Assembly: GCF_014207505.1 (NCBI RefSeq)
Contig: NZ_JACHGL010000003.1
Coordinates: forward strand, 124,001-188,000
Direction: 5' to 3'
Length of the DNA: 64,000 nt
Source of the DNA: Leuconostoc carnosum
GTDB lineage: Bacteria; Bacillota; Bacilli; Lactobacillales; Lactobacillaceae
Position numbers and translations under genes: made by a program. Position 1 is the first letter of the stretch, and every line of letters starts with the position of its first letter. The notes below the pieces were generated by a model. The model did not search any database, was not told where the DNA came from, and worked only from the letters and a program-made list of their open reading frames with translations. Positions 1 through 9,092 of this stretch are shown here, piece after piece.

Positions 1-1070
1 TTATACGGTAACGATAGCCCATCATTCAAATCTTTACCAGCAATTTCAACTTCACCACTTGGCACAATTGACTTAGCGGCTGTCGAGCCATCCCCTAATG
101 CTTCTTTAGCTAATTCCTGACGATTAATCGACAAACTAATCGCCTTTTTTAGGTTTGTATTACTTGCTATTTTATCCTTGGCATTCCATACAATAAACGC
201 AACACGACCTGCAGCTGTTTGCTTAATTTCGTCAGCATTTGTCTTTTTAATATCAGATAATACACTACCTGAAATTGCTGCTTCATCAACATTTTTCGTT
301 TGGAATTGTTTAGCAGCTAGTGTTGCATCACTAATTTGTGTGGCTTTAATTGTATTATAATGTACATTTTTGGCATCACGGTAATGCTTATTTTTAGCAA
401 ATTCCCAAGTTGTTGATGACTGGTTCCATTTTTTGATCGTGTAGGCACCATTTGATACAGTAGTAGCTGCAGTTTGTCCGTACTTTTTGCCATATTCCTT
501 CACTTTGTCAGGATTAATGGGATATAGTTGATTAGCTAAAATAAAATTAAAGTAAGGTACTGGATGTGATAACTTGATCTTAACTGTCTGTTTATCCACA
601 GCTTCAATACCTAATTTATCCAGACTTCCCTTGTGATTATATACCTCGTCATAGCCTGCAATATCCTTAAAATGATTTGCACGTGTTGATTTTGTTTTTG
701 GATCAACTTGTCGCTTAACAGATGCTACGAAGTCCTGTGCTGTTAAATCACTACCATCTGACCATTTTTGACCGTTCTTTAAATGAATTGTATAAGTTGT
801 GTCATTTTGTGTTGGTTTAACGATTTCTTTAGCAGCACCAGCAATAATTTTACCGTTTTCATCAGTTGTGTAAAGGCCTTCTAACGTTTGAACTTCAGCC
901 CAATTAGCCCCTATATCGTCAGCATAATTAGGATCTAATGTTGAAATATTATTCTGCGTTGCGATCCGCAAAATTGCCTTATCAGGTGACTGCCTATTTT
1001 GCACAGCCATCACAATTCCACCAATGACTAACACCGCCACTACAGCACCAATAATTGTCTTTTTACCCAT
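1..1070 (-). CDS. OppA-like peptide ABC transporter substrate-binding protein, 3' part outside window
   Basis: Extracellular solute-binding protein family 5 (OppA/DppA type), which captures oligopeptides for an ABC importer. About 356 residues are visible; the C-terminal part lies beyond the left edge. After a positively charged start (MGKK) and one hydrophobic segment (residues 5-22) comes the typical mature N-terminus with LRIATQ, STLDP and later QKWSDGSDLTAQDF and PYFNFILANQLYPINP, all usual for this family. The start at 1070 is preceded by GGAGAG at good spacing. No cysteine is present near the hydrophobic segment, so there is no lipobox and the protein looks membrane-anchored rather than lipidated. 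No transporter subunits are visible; they may lie to the left. Family call is firm, the exact substrate is not. Confidence 0.85.
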   Translation of the reverse strand, partial: MGKKTIIGAVVAVLVIGGIVMAVQNRQSPDKAILRIATQNNISTLDPNYADDIGANWAEVQTLEGLYTTDENGKIIAGAAKEIVKPTQNDTTYTIHLKNGQKWSDGSDLTAQDFVASVKRQVDPKTKSTRANHFKDIAGYDEVYNHKGSLDKLGIEAVDKQTVKIKLSHPVPYFNFILANQLYPINPDKVKEYGKKYGQTAATTVSNGAYTIKKWNQSSTTWEFAKNKHYRDAKNVHYNTIKATQISDATLAAKQFQTKNVDEAAISGSVLSDIKKTNADEIKQTAAGRVAFIVWNAKDKIASNTNLKKAISLSINRQELAKEALGDGSTAAKSIVPSGEVEIAGKDLNDGLSLPY

Positions 1071-1183
1071 CTTCGTCTCTCCATGCTTGCACTGTTAATT
1101 GCTTAATGCTTTATAATACCATATTACAAACGTGACTGCCGTTTTTAGCGCTTGTAGTCAATCTAGTAAATTATCTCAAACTT

Positions 1184-2473
1184 TTAAACCGTTGCTAACC
1201 CCTCTTGCAATGCTGTAATTAAATCATCAACATTTTCAATACCAATTGACAAGCGAATCAAATCTGGTGTGATACCAGCCAACGCCAATTGTTCGTCACT
1301 TAACTGGGCGTGCGTTGTTGATTTTGGATGAATAATCAAGGATTTAGCATCACCAACATTGGCGAGCAACGAGAAAATATCTAAATGATTAATCAATGTT
1401 TTGGCACCCTCTTCGCCTTGTTTCAATCCAAAGGTGAAAATAGAACCCACACCTTTTTCAAAATACTTATCAGCCAGCGGCTTGTAGGGTGACGTTGGTA
1501 GCTCAGGGTAGCTCACCCAGGCTACTTTGTCATGCTGATTTAAAAAGGCGACAATTTTTCGTGTATTTTCAACATGACTTTCAACACGCAAAGATAGTGT
1601 TTCTAGACCTTGAATTAAGTAAAAGGCTGACTGAGGTGATAACGTAGCACCTGTATCACGTAAATATTCTGCTCGAATTTTTGTAACAAATGCGCCTGCA
1701 CCTAAATCTGCCCATACTAACCCATTGTAAGATGGCGTTGGCTGTGTGAAATCAGGATAGCGACCAGAAGCAGCATAGTCAAAATCACCCTTTTCAACAA
1801 CCACCCCGCCTAAGGTAGTACCATGACCACCAATAAATTTGGTTGCAGAGTGGACGACAACATCAATCCCATAATCAAGTGGTCGTGTTAAAAATGGTGT
1901 TGCAAAAGTCGAATCAACAATTGAAATAATACCGTGTTTCTTAGCTATAGCTGCCACAGCTTCAAAATCTATAATATTAAGTTTAGGGTTCCCTAAACTT
2001 TCAAAGAAAATAACTTTGGTATTATCTTGAATAGCGTCTTCAAAGTTTTGAGGCTCATCAGGATCAACAAATGTTGTTTCAATACCTAGTTTTTTCAAGG
2101 TTTCTGAAAATAGTTCAACTGTACCACCATATAAAGTTGATGCTGCAACAATATGATCCCCACTACCGGCAATATTTAAAATTGCAGCTGTTACTGCAGC
2201 AGCTCCAGAAGCTAACGAGATGGCTGCTGCACCATTTTCTAGTGATGCCACACGCGTTTCAAAAATTGCATTGGTTGGATTGGTCAACCGGCCATAAATA
2301 TTTCCAGCATCTGTCAGTGCAAAACGGCCAGCGGCCTCTTTAGTATCTTTAAAAACATACGATGCTGTTTGGTAAATTGGTACTGCTCGGGCGCCCGTTG
2401 CAGAATCGGGATTTTCTTGCCCTGCATGAAGTTGGCGTGTTTCGAATGCATATTGCTTATCTAATTTTGTCAT
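1184..2473 (-). CDS. metY: O-acetylhomoserine sulfhydrylase (homocysteine synthase)
   Basis: PLP-dependent Cys/Met metabolism enzyme of 429 residues, the length typical of the O-acetylhomoserine aminocarboxypropyltransferase branch (cystathionine synthases and lyases are nearer 380). It would make homocysteine from O-acetylhomoserine and sulfide, bypassing cystathionine. The N-terminal [10 protein letters not shown], the IYQTASYVF motif and the PLP lysine motif [13 protein letters not shown] are visible. It is the last gene of a minus-strand operon behind the T-box at 4.0-4.3 kb, following a core metE and a small ORF. A serine/cysteine synthase activity is possible, since some family members are bifunctional. 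Confidence 0.9.
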   Translation of the reverse strand: MTKLDKQYAFETRQLHAGQENPDSATGARAVPIYQTASYVFKDTKEAAGRFALTDAGNIYGRLTNPTNAIFETRVASLENGAAAISLASGAAAVTAAILNIAGSGDHIVAASTLYGGTVELFSETLKKLGIETTFVDPDEPQNFEDAIQDNTKVIFFESLGNPKLNIIDFEAVAAIAKKHGIISIVDSTFATPFLTRPLDYGIDVVVHSATKFIGGHGTTLGGVVVEKGDFDYAASGRYPDFTQPTPSYNGLVWADLGAGAFVTKIRAEYLRDTGATLSPQSAFYLIQGLETLSLRVESHVENTRKIVAFLNQHDKVAWVSYPELPTSPYKPLADKYFEKGVGSIFTFGLKQGEEGAKTLINHLDIFSLLANVGDAKSLIIHPKSTTHAQLSDEQLALAGITPDLIRLSIGIENVDDLITALQEGLATV

Positions 2474-2507
2474 GTTTTATCCATTTCCTATTCTCAAATT
2501 GGTGACT

Positions 2508-2618
2508 TCAAAGTATCGGGTGACAAGTAGACATTCGACAATAAACCAATCCTGTTCCGAGCAATGTACTGAGCGCTCGCGTAATTTCAAAAAATCGTCG
2601 TGGTGTTATTTTCTGCAT
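2508..2618 (-). CDS. small ORF, 36 aa, between core metE and metY
   Basis: Unrecognised short frame that reads MQKITPRRFF at its start and ends CRMSTCHPIL. It has AAAGGAG ten bases before the ATG at 2618, as good as the ribosome sites of the flanking genes, and sits alone in the 195-base gap between metE and metY. Two of its 36 residues are cysteines near the C-terminus. It could be a sulfur-responsive leader peptide, a coupling ORF for metY translation, or chance. No homolog is recalled, so the call rests on the ribosome site and position only. Confidence 0.4.
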   Translation of the reverse strand: MQKITPRRFFEITRALSTLLGTGLVYCRMSTCHPIL

Positions 2619-2668
2619 ATTGCATTTGCTCCTTTTTAAAATTATGTACGACGGTCTCCCGTCATTTG

Positions 2669-3796
2669 TTAACCCCAGATCTCATCTAGGATTTCTTTTA
2701 CTAACCTTATTTTTTCCCATTGCTGTTGTTCTGTTAATACATTTCCTTCTTCAGTCGATGCAAAGCCACATTGTGTTGATAGCCAGAGACGATCTAATGG
2801 TAAGTATTGTGTCGCTTCATGGATACGATCAATAATAGTTTGCTTATCTTCTAATTCACCATTTTTGGTTGTGATTAATCCCAATACGACACGCTTGTTA
2901 CCTGATACTTTCGCTAACGGTTCAAAACTACCTGCGCGTTCTGAATCATATTCCAAGAAATAATTTGATACATTCTCGTGACCAAATAGTTCATCGGCCA
3001 CTTTATCATAACCACCAGTTGCAGCCCAATCAGAATGATAATTACCACGGCAAATATGTGTATTAATCGTTAAATCTGTTGGTAAATTTTCAATAGCGCC
3101 ATTATTCAACTCCAAATATACTTGTTTCATTTCATCAATATCAAATCCAGCACCGGCCATTGTTGTCCAAAATTGTGAATCAACAAGCATACCCCAAGTA
3201 CAGTCATCTAATTGTACTGTACGAGCACCAGCTTCATATAAAGCTAGAATTTCTTCATGATAAACACGTTTGATATCTTCATAAAGTGCCTCATTCGATT
3301 CATAAAACTTTGAGATTGTTTCAGCATTCACGCCACGCACTAACTCAGCGTAGAATTGTGAAGGCGCGGGAATTGTAATTTTAGCTTCTACTCCAGCTTC
3401 ATCAGCAATAGTTTTCAAAAACTTGAAGTGTTGAATAAACGGATGTGTTTCAGCATTGAAACTTAATTTCCCTGACAAACGCGCTGAATCATCTCGTGTT
3501 TCTTCATGAGCAAAGAAATAGCCTTCCCCATAATTAAAATGCTCGATGCCTCCAAAACCCCAGAAATTATCCAAATGCCAATATGACCGACGGAACTCAC
3601 CGTCAGTAACAACGTCCAAACCTGCAGCCGCTTGCTTTTTAACTAAATCAATAATTGCAATATCTTCAACAGCGGTCAATTCCTGCTGTGTTAAACTTCC
3701 GGCCGCAAATCTTTCTCGTGCTTGCTTTAATTCAACTGGCCTCAAAAATGAGCCAACATGTTGAAAACCAATTTTTTGTAATGTATTTGTCGTCAT
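2669..3796 (-). CDS. core MetE-type methionine synthase (YxjG/YxjH family)
   Basis: 375-residue protein that corresponds to the C-terminal catalytic half of cobalamin-independent methionine synthase, without the N-terminal half of the classic 750-residue MetE. It should transfer a methyl group to homocysteine. The zinc ligands are recognisable as NTHICRGNYH (His, Cys) and STQCGF (Cys), and the homocysteine region has VTDGEFRRSYWH. The methyl donor of such short enzymes is uncertain (methyl-folate, another methyl donor). It lies between two small ORFs behind a methionine T-box. A paralog is at 5682-6803, and the two share the same domain layout. Confidence 0.85.
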   Translation of the reverse strand: MTTNTLQKIGFQHVGSFLRPVELKQARERFAAGSLTQQELTAVEDIAIIDLVKKQAAAGLDVVTDGEFRRSYWHLDNFWGFGGIEHFNYGEGYFFAHEETRDDSARLSGKLSFNAETHPFIQHFKFLKTIADEAGVEAKITIPAPSQFYAELVRGVNAETISKFYESNEALYEDIKRVYHEEILALYEAGARTVQLDDCTWGMLVDSQFWTTMAGAGFDIDEMKQVYLELNNGAIENLPTDLTINTHICRGNYHSDWAATGGYDKVADELFGHENVSNYFLEYDSERAGSFEPLAKVSGNKRVVLGLITTKNGELEDKQTIIDRIHEATQYLPLDRLWLSTQCGFASTEEGNVLTEQQQWEKIRLVKEILDEIWG

Positions 3797-3856
3797 AATT
3801 ACTGTCCTTAAATTTATTATTATTTTGTGTTGTAAGCAATATAATTTAAAATTGGA

Positions 3857-3952
3857 TCAATTGCCAACTTGAGCACTACTACCATGTAAAAACACAGCAG
3901 TCATCACCTTATTCATATGTAAGTAATATACTTGACGGTATTGAATGCGCAT
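3857..3952 (-). CDS. small ORF, 31 aa, between T-box and core metE
   Basis: Short frame beginning MRIQYRQVYYLHM and ending HGSSAQVGN, with an excellent ribosome site (AAAAAGGAGG, six bases before the ATG at 3952). It is the first open frame after the T-box terminator, 60 bases before metE. It contains three methionine codons and an HGSS/GN tail but no known motif. It might be a leader peptide or a genuine small protein. It does not resemble the other small ORF at 2508-2618. Confidence 0.45.
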   Translation of the reverse strand: MRIQYRQVYYLHMNKVMTAVFLHGSSAQVGN

Positions 3953-4002
3953 TATTGCCTCCTTTTTATTTACTGATACCACTATTTAGAAACAATAAAA
4001 AA

Positions 4003-4286
4003 CCGCAGTCTAAATTTAGACTGCGGGACGACATCTCGTGTTACCACCCGGGGTTCATGCACTACTTGAGTAGATACACCTCATTATCAATCATCAAATT
4101 GCTATACTAACACAATATTGAGAATTGATGTCGCTGTAACGGGCGCTCCCGGTTATTGCTTGTATCTTGATAATTAACTCACAACAACGATAACTCCAAG
4201 ACCATTTTCTTGATGTCGCGTTGCTCATTTTCACCAACCATAAGCTCTCTGTTTAACGCTATATCAATACTTATCTCTTCTTAGTT
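4003..4286 (-). promoter_or_regulatory. methionine-type T-box riboswitch upstream of core metE-metY
   Basis: The minus strand contains the T-box core CCGGGTGGTAACACG (4037-4051), followed by a perfect terminator hairpin (4003-4026) and a U-run. Upstream lies the stem I material AGAGAGCTTATGGTTGGTG and the sequence GAAAATGGTCTTGGAG, in which ATG at 4203-4205 is the candidate specifier codon. The second T-box in this window (10.0-10.35 kb) has the same specifier block. Uncharged tRNA-Met would stabilise the antiterminator and permit transcription of the downstream small ORF, metE and metY. The T-box assignment is secure; the specifier is inferred from position and gene content. Confidence 0.92.
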
Positions 4287-4292
4287 ATAAAC

Positions 4293-4321
4293 ATCATATT
4301 ATAAACTCATCAAATTGTCAA
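4293..4321 (-). promoter_or_regulatory. promoter of the metE-metY T-box leader
   Basis: TTGACA at 4316-4321 and TATGAT at 4293-4298 with a 17-base spacer, giving a start near 4286 and a leader of about 280 bases. It lies directly after luxS, with no clear terminator in between, so luxS transcripts could also enter this T-box. Confidence 0.7.
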
Positions 4322-4334
4322 TTAACTATCATTT

Positions 4335-4811
4335 TTAGACAATTTTACGTTCAAATGCATCACTAGAAATGCCTTGTGCCAAAATAATTTTTGCCCATTC
4401 TTTAGCTGAATGTAAACTATGATCCTTGAAATTACCGCAACTCTCAATTTCAGCTGCTGGTATTTCTGTCACTTCATCGCTAACAATTTTCTCAAGAACT
4501 TTCTTGAATACTTTTGCTAATGTTTCAGAATCATAATTAATCCATGAAATAACGTGAAAACCTGTACGGCAACCAAATGGTGACATGTCAATAATACCGT
4601 CAATTTCATCGCGAACAAGCCCTGCAAATAAATGCTCTAATGTATGTAGACCACCCGTCTCAATAGATGTTTCATTAGGTTGTGTTAAACGCAAATCGTA
4701 GTTAGTGATGCTACCACCATTTGGACCTTCTTGTGTTTCAATTACTCGCACGTAAGGTGCCTTTACTTTTGTATGGTCCAATGTAAAACTTTCAACAACT
4801 GTTTCTGACAT
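4335..4811 (-). CDS. luxS: S-ribosylhomocysteine lyase (AI-2 synthase)
   Basis: 158-residue LuxS, normal length. It cleaves S-ribosylhomocysteine to homocysteine and DPD, the precursor of AI-2, completing the activated methyl cycle. The iron/zinc motif HTLEH (His56, His60) and the catalytic Cys81 in FGCRTGFH are present. The start at 4811 has AAAGGAG upstream. It is the last gene of the T-box-controlled methionine operon, three bases after metQ, so homocysteine recycling is co-regulated with methionine synthesis and uptake. Confidence 0.97.
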   Translation of the reverse strand: MSETVVESFTLDHTKVKAPYVRVIETQEGPNGGSITNYDLRLTQPNETSIETGGLHTLEHLFAGLVRDEIDGIIDMSPFGCRTGFHVISWINYDSETLAKVFKKVLEKIVSDEVTEIPAAEIESCGNFKDHSLHSAKEWAKIILAQGISSDAFERKIV

Positions 4812-4813
4812 AA

Positions 4814-5671
4814 TTATTCTCCTTTAAGATAAGATATTGGTTTGATGACTTCTGTCTTCGTACCATGATACTTTTTGTCAATATACTGCTGGGATGCTTT
4901 TGCGCGGTACAGCGTCACCAGTTTTTTATATGTTTTGTTATTTTTATTCTTAGCCGCGGTTACTATTATATTAACATTAGAACTGGTGTGATTGTTAATA
5001 TGTTCATAATAAATTGCATCTTTTAAAACATTTAAACCTGCCGCTTGGGAAACAGAATTTGAAATCAACACTGCATCAACACCATTATCATGTAATAAAC
5101 GGCCACCAGTTGTGTCATCAATTTCTTTAAATTTAAAATGATGTGAATTTGACTTTATTTTTTCTAATCCATCTAGAGCACCAACATCTTTATCTAGCGC
5201 AATTAATCCTGCATCTTCTAATAATTTCAATCCACGCGCCTCGTCTGCTAAGTCTCTGGCAATAGCAATAGTGGCACCATCAGGAATATCTCTAACACTT
5301 TTATATTTAGTCGAATAAATACCCAGTGGTTCCAAATATGTCGTGCCCAAAGCCGCTAGTTTACCATCTTTTGAATCTTTGTTAAATGCTTGAAAATAGC
5401 TATAAGATTGAAAAGCATTAACATCAACTTGACCTTCTGCAGTTGCTTTATTTAGAGTTAACCCATCAGTAAATTCTTTAACTTGAATATTTAAATTTAA
5501 TTTCTTAGCTTCATCACTTTTTGCCAGATGACGCCAAATATCCGCATCACTCGTTACCGATCCTAATGTAATAACATTTGATTTTTGACTATAACCCTTA
5601 ACAGTATAACCAACGATACCAATAATTATTACAATGATAGCAATAACACTGACCCATATTTTTTTTGACAT
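4814..5671 (-). CDS. metQ: MetQ-type methionine-binding protein of an ABC importer, no lipobox
   Basis: NlpA/MetQ family solute-binding protein, 285 residues, expected to bind L- or D-methionine for the MetNI transporter. Family features include [30 protein letters not shown] and the YLEPLGIYS segment. A hydrophobic stretch covers residues 5-22, but no cysteine follows it and none was seen in the whole protein, so it should be an anchored rather than lipidated protein. metN and metI are not in this window. It sits between core metE and luxS in the T-box operon. Confidence 0.88.
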   Translation of the reverse strand: MSKKIWVSVIAIIVIIIGIVGYTVKGYSQKSNVITLGSVTSDADIWRHLAKSDEAKKLNLNIQVKEFTDGLTLNKATAEGQVDVNAFQSYSYFQAFNKDSKDGKLAALGTTYLEPLGIYSTKYKSVRDIPDGATIAIARDLADEARGLKLLEDAGLIALDKDVGALDGLEKIKSNSHHFKFKEIDDTTGGRLLHDNGVDAVLISNSVSQAAGLNVLKDAIYYEHINNHTSSNVNIIVTAAKNKNNKTYKKLVTLYRAKASQQYIDKKYHGTKTEVIKPISYLKGE

Positions 5672-5681
5672 AAATTAATCC

Positions 5682-6803
5682 CTATACAAACTGTTCATCT
5701 GCAATACGTTTGATCAACGCCAACTTTTTCCATTGGTCTGGAATTGTCAAAATATTGCCTTCTTCAGTAGAAGAAAAGCCACACTGTGTCGAAAGTGCTA
5801 ATTGACTTTTAGGCACAAACTTTGCTGCTTCGTTAATACGTGCCACCACATCATCAACTTTTGCCAAGTCAGCCGATTTAGAGGTTAATAAGCCCAGTAC
5901 AATTGCCACATTATTTCGACCGTTATAGATATCTTTTAACGGTTCAAAGCCACCCGAACGGTCATTATCATACTCTAAAAAGAACGCATCATAATTCAAT
6001 TGACCTAAATACTTAGCCACTGCTTCATATCCACCTTCAAACAAATAAGTTGATTTAAAATTTCCACGACAAACATGAGTCGATAATTTTAAGTCAGATG
6101 GTAATCCAGCTAAGGCTTTGTTAATAACATATACATCATCTTGAGCTGTTTTTTCAAATTGTGCACGTGCTGCCGCATTATCTGCATTAGCGTTAAGTTG
6201 TGCAATCAAATAGCCCCAAGTTGTGTCATCAAGCTGTATGTAACGCGCACCAAGATCATAAAAATGTTGTAACGTATCATGATAAGCTAATGCTAAATCG
6301 TCCAAAAAGTCTTCCCATGTCGCATAGTATTCAGACCACAAGTCAGACCGATGGTCACGATTAATAATTAAGCTAGGTGATGGTATCGTTTGCTTAGGTT
6401 CCACACCTTCTGGCACAATCGATTGCAAGTACTGGAAGTCTTTAAAAAACGGATGTTCTAAATTTGCATGTACTTTACCATTTAATCGAATATTAGTTGA
6501 ACGTGTTTTTTCGCCATGAAATTTGTACGAGTCTTCTTGATCATAAAACTCAAACCCACCAAGTTGACCCAAGAAATCTAAGTGCCACCATGAACGATTA
6601 AATTCGCCGTCTGTTACAGCTTGCAATCCCACTGCCACTTGTTTATCAACCAGCTTTTTAATTTCAGTGTGTTGAACTGCTAATAGCTCCTCATGGGTAA
6701 TTTTACCCTCATCATAGGCTGCACGTGCCTGTTTCAAATTTTCAGGTCGTAAATATGAACCCACTTGATCAAAACAATAGTTTAACTTACCTGCAATTGT
6801 CAT
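5682..6803 (-). CDS. core MetE-type methionine synthase, second paralog
   Basis: 373-residue homolog of the gene at 2669-3796, again only the catalytic C-terminal half of classical MetE. Zinc ligand motifs STHVCRGNF and STQCGFSST are present, as is VTDGEFNRSWWH. The two paralogs differ in the middle region and at many positions, so they are not a recent duplication. It is the fourth gene of the T-box operon, directly after metC, so homocysteine produced by MetC can be methylated at once. The methyl donor is not evident from the sequence. Confidence 0.85.
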   Translation of the reverse strand: MTIAGKLNYCFDQVGSYLRPENLKQARAAYDEGKITHEELLAVQHTEIKKLVDKQVAVGLQAVTDGEFNRSWWHLDFLGQLGGFEFYDQEDSYKFHGEKTRSTNIRLNGKVHANLEHPFFKDFQYLQSIVPEGVEPKQTIPSPSLIINRDHRSDLWSEYYATWEDFLDDLALAYHDTLQHFYDLGARYIQLDDTTWGYLIAQLNANADNAAARAQFEKTAQDDVYVINKALAGLPSDLKLSTHVCRGNFKSTYLFEGGYEAVAKYLGQLNYDAFFLEYDNDRSGGFEPLKDIYNGRNNVAIVLGLLTSKSADLAKVDDVVARINEAAKFVPKSQLALSTQCGFSSTEEGNILTIPDQWKKLALIKRIADEQFV

Positions 6804-6822
6804 TTAATAAACTCCTCTTTTT

Positions 6823-7962
6823 TTAAATTAATGTTAAAGCATGCTCTAAATCAGCAATCAAATCAGCAACATCTTCTAATCCAACCGAAAACCTTAACAA
6901 TCCTGGCGTAATACCTGTATTAGCTAATTCTTCTGGATTTAATTCAGCGTGACTCATTTTTGGTGGATAACTAATAATTGATTCTACCGCACCGAGACTC
7001 ACTGAAAATGCTGGAATAGTTAATGCTGATACGACTTTTCTTGCGTTATCTTCAGAACCGACATCGAAACTCAACACTGCGCCACCACTTTTAGCTTGTA
7101 TCGCATGAATATTGTGACCTGGATGTCTTGCCAACCCAGGATATAAGACTCGTGTCACTTTATCATGTTGCAATAGATAATCCGCTATTTTTTGTGCTGA
7201 CTGACTAGAATGCGTCATACGTACACCCAATGTTTTGATGCCACGGAGCAATAACCATGTATCTAACACACCAAGCGTTGCACCAACGGCATTTTGAATA
7301 AAATAAATTTTATCTGCCAAAGTCTGATTATTCGTCACAACTGCGCCCGCTAAAATATCTGAATGTCCCGCCAAAAACTTGGTGGCTGAATGAACGACAA
7401 CATCAACACCCAAATCTAACGGTTTTTGTAAAAATGGTGATAAAAATGTATTATCAGCAATAGTTATCAACTGATGACGTTTTGCGATGGCAACAACACC
7501 CTTGATATCGGTAATGCTCAATACTGGATTTGATGGTGTTTCAATATATAGCGCTTTTGTATTCGGTTGAATGGCATGTTCAACCGCTTCTAAATCACTA
7601 AAATCAACAAAATCATGGGTGATACCCCAACGTGGTAAAATATCTTCTACAACACGGAAAGTACCACCATAGACTTTCTTGCTGACTACAATGTGATCTC
7701 CAACCGATAAAGTGAACAAAACACCACTAATAGCCGCCATACCGGTACTGTACAAATACCCATATTGTCCATGTTCGAGCTTGGCAATCGCTTGTTCACC
7801 CGCTTCACGCGTTGGATTTCCTGATCTTGCATAGTCGAACTGACCAAACTCATCCCACGATTTTTGATTAAATGTTGAGCTCAACTGAATAGGCGTATTA
7901 ATGGCACCAGATAAAGGATCATGTACCGTTGTTGCTTGAATAAGATCTGTCCAATCGCTCAT
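6823..7962 (-). CDS. metC: cystathionine beta-lyase
   Basis: PLP enzyme of 379 residues that would split cystathionine into homocysteine, pyruvate and ammonia. It closely follows the pattern of Bacillus MetC: VHDPLSGAINTPIQLSSTF, FDYARSGNPTR, VYGGTF, ETPSNP and the PLP lysine motif [12 protein letters not shown]. Its start overlaps the metI stop by four bases (ATGA), showing translational coupling. The metI-metC order matches the Bacillus pair. Gamma-lyase side activity on cysteine or methionine is possible in lactic acid bacteria. Confidence 0.9.
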   Translation of the reverse strand: MSDWTDLIQATTVHDPLSGAINTPIQLSSTFNQKSWDEFGQFDYARSGNPTREAGEQAIAKLEHGQYGYLYSTGMAAISGVLFTLSVGDHIVVSKKVYGGTFRVVEDILPRWGITHDFVDFSDLEAVEHAIQPNTKALYIETPSNPVLSITDIKGVVAIAKRHQLITIADNTFLSPFLQKPLDLGVDVVVHSATKFLAGHSDILAGAVVTNNQTLADKIYFIQNAVGATLGVLDTWLLLRGIKTLGVRMTHSSQSAQKIADYLLQHDKVTRVLYPGLARHPGHNIHAIQAKSGGAVLSFDVGSEDNARKVVSALTIPAFSVSLGAVESIISYPPKMSHAELNPEELANTGITPGLLRFSVGLEDVADLIADLEHALTLI

Positions 7963-9068
7963 AATTTAGCACCCCCAATAGCTTGTTTAAGATCATCTAA
8001 TATGTCATCTTTATCTTCAAGGCCAACACTGATACGTACCAATTGATCAGTTATACCCAGTGCTTCACGCTGGTCAAGTGCCATATCATGATGCGTTTGT
8101 ACGGCTGGGATTGTAATCAAAGTTTCTGGGCCACCCAGGCTCTCAGCAAACGAAGCAATTTTAAGGCCTTTTAGGAAAGCATCAACATCATAATCTTTAT
8201 CTAAGTAAAAGCTTATCATACCACCAATACCGGCATACAAGACCTTTTCAACACCTGTAACATCTCGCAACTTATCAGCGATATAATGACCATTTTCATT
8301 ATGGCACGCCATACGCAAGTGCAAAGTTTTTAAACTGCGAATGAGTAACCATGAACTAAATGGATCCAATACTTGACCACGTGTGACTAATTTTGTTTCC
8401 AATAAACTTGATAATTCATCACTACCAGCAATTACCGCACCAGCCAAAATATCATTATGACCACCTAAATATTTTGTCGCAGAATGTACAACGATATCTG
8501 CACCCAATAAGAGTGGCTGTTGAAATATTGGTGTCAAAAATGTATTATCAACGGCAATTATAATTTCAGGATACTGTGCTTTGACTTTCTGACTTAATTG
8601 TTTGATATCAATTATTTTCATGGTAGGATTTGATGGTGTTTCTAGCCATATCAGTTTAGTTTCTGGTTTAATTTGTTTTAAAATATCATCTTGACCATTC
8701 CAAACATCATATTGCACAGCACTTGTGACCACGATATCATCAAAATAGCGATATGTACCACCATACAGGTCGTTACTAGTGATGAAATGATCGCCAGTTT
8801 TTATCAGAGCAGAGAAAACTAAATCAATCGCTGCCATACCTGAACTTGTGGCAAACCCTTGAACGCCTTGCTCTAAAACAGCTAATTGTTCTTCTAATAA
8901 CTGTCTTGTTGGCGTGTTTAACCGTGCATAATCAAACCCTGAAGACTGACCTAACCCCGGGTGGCGATATGCTGTAGAAAAATATAGTGGATTTGAGATC
9001 GCACCGGTTTTAACATCATCGGTTGCATTACCCCCTTGGGCTAAAATTGTATTAATATTTTTTATCAT
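7959..9068 (-). CDS. metI: cystathionine gamma-synthase, MetI type
   Basis: 369 residues from the ATG at 9068 (a TTG fifteen bases upstream is possible, but the ribosome site is weak either way). It would join O-acylhomoserine and cysteine to cystathionine. Motifs STAYRHPGLGQSSGFDYAR, DLYGGTYR, VVHSATKYLGGHND and the GGMISFYL segment match the MetI family rather than MetC. It is the second gene of the T-box operon, after the MetA-like acyltransferase that would supply its substrate. Confidence 0.88.
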   Translation of the reverse strand: MIKNINTILAQGGNATDDVKTGAISNPLYFSTAYRHPGLGQSSGFDYARLNTPTRQLLEEQLAVLEQGVQGFATSSGMAAIDLVFSALIKTGDHFITSNDLYGGTYRYFDDIVVTSAVQYDVWNGQDDILKQIKPETKLIWLETPSNPTMKIIDIKQLSQKVKAQYPEIIIAVDNTFLTPIFQQPLLLGADIVVHSATKYLGGHNDILAGAVIAGSDELSSLLETKLVTRGQVLDPFSSWLLIRSLKTLHLRMACHNENGHYIADKLRDVTGVEKVLYAGIGGMISFYLDKDYDVDAFLKGLKIASFAESLGGPETLITIPAVQTHHDMALDQREALGITDQLVRISVGLEDKDDILDDLKQAIGGAKL

Positions 9069-9092
9069 GATATTTTCTTTCAAATTATTTAC

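Noticed and set aside
2071-2343. 90-codon plus-strand frame inside metY
   Set aside because: Antisense to a well-supported gene; composition is that of a complementary-strand shadow.
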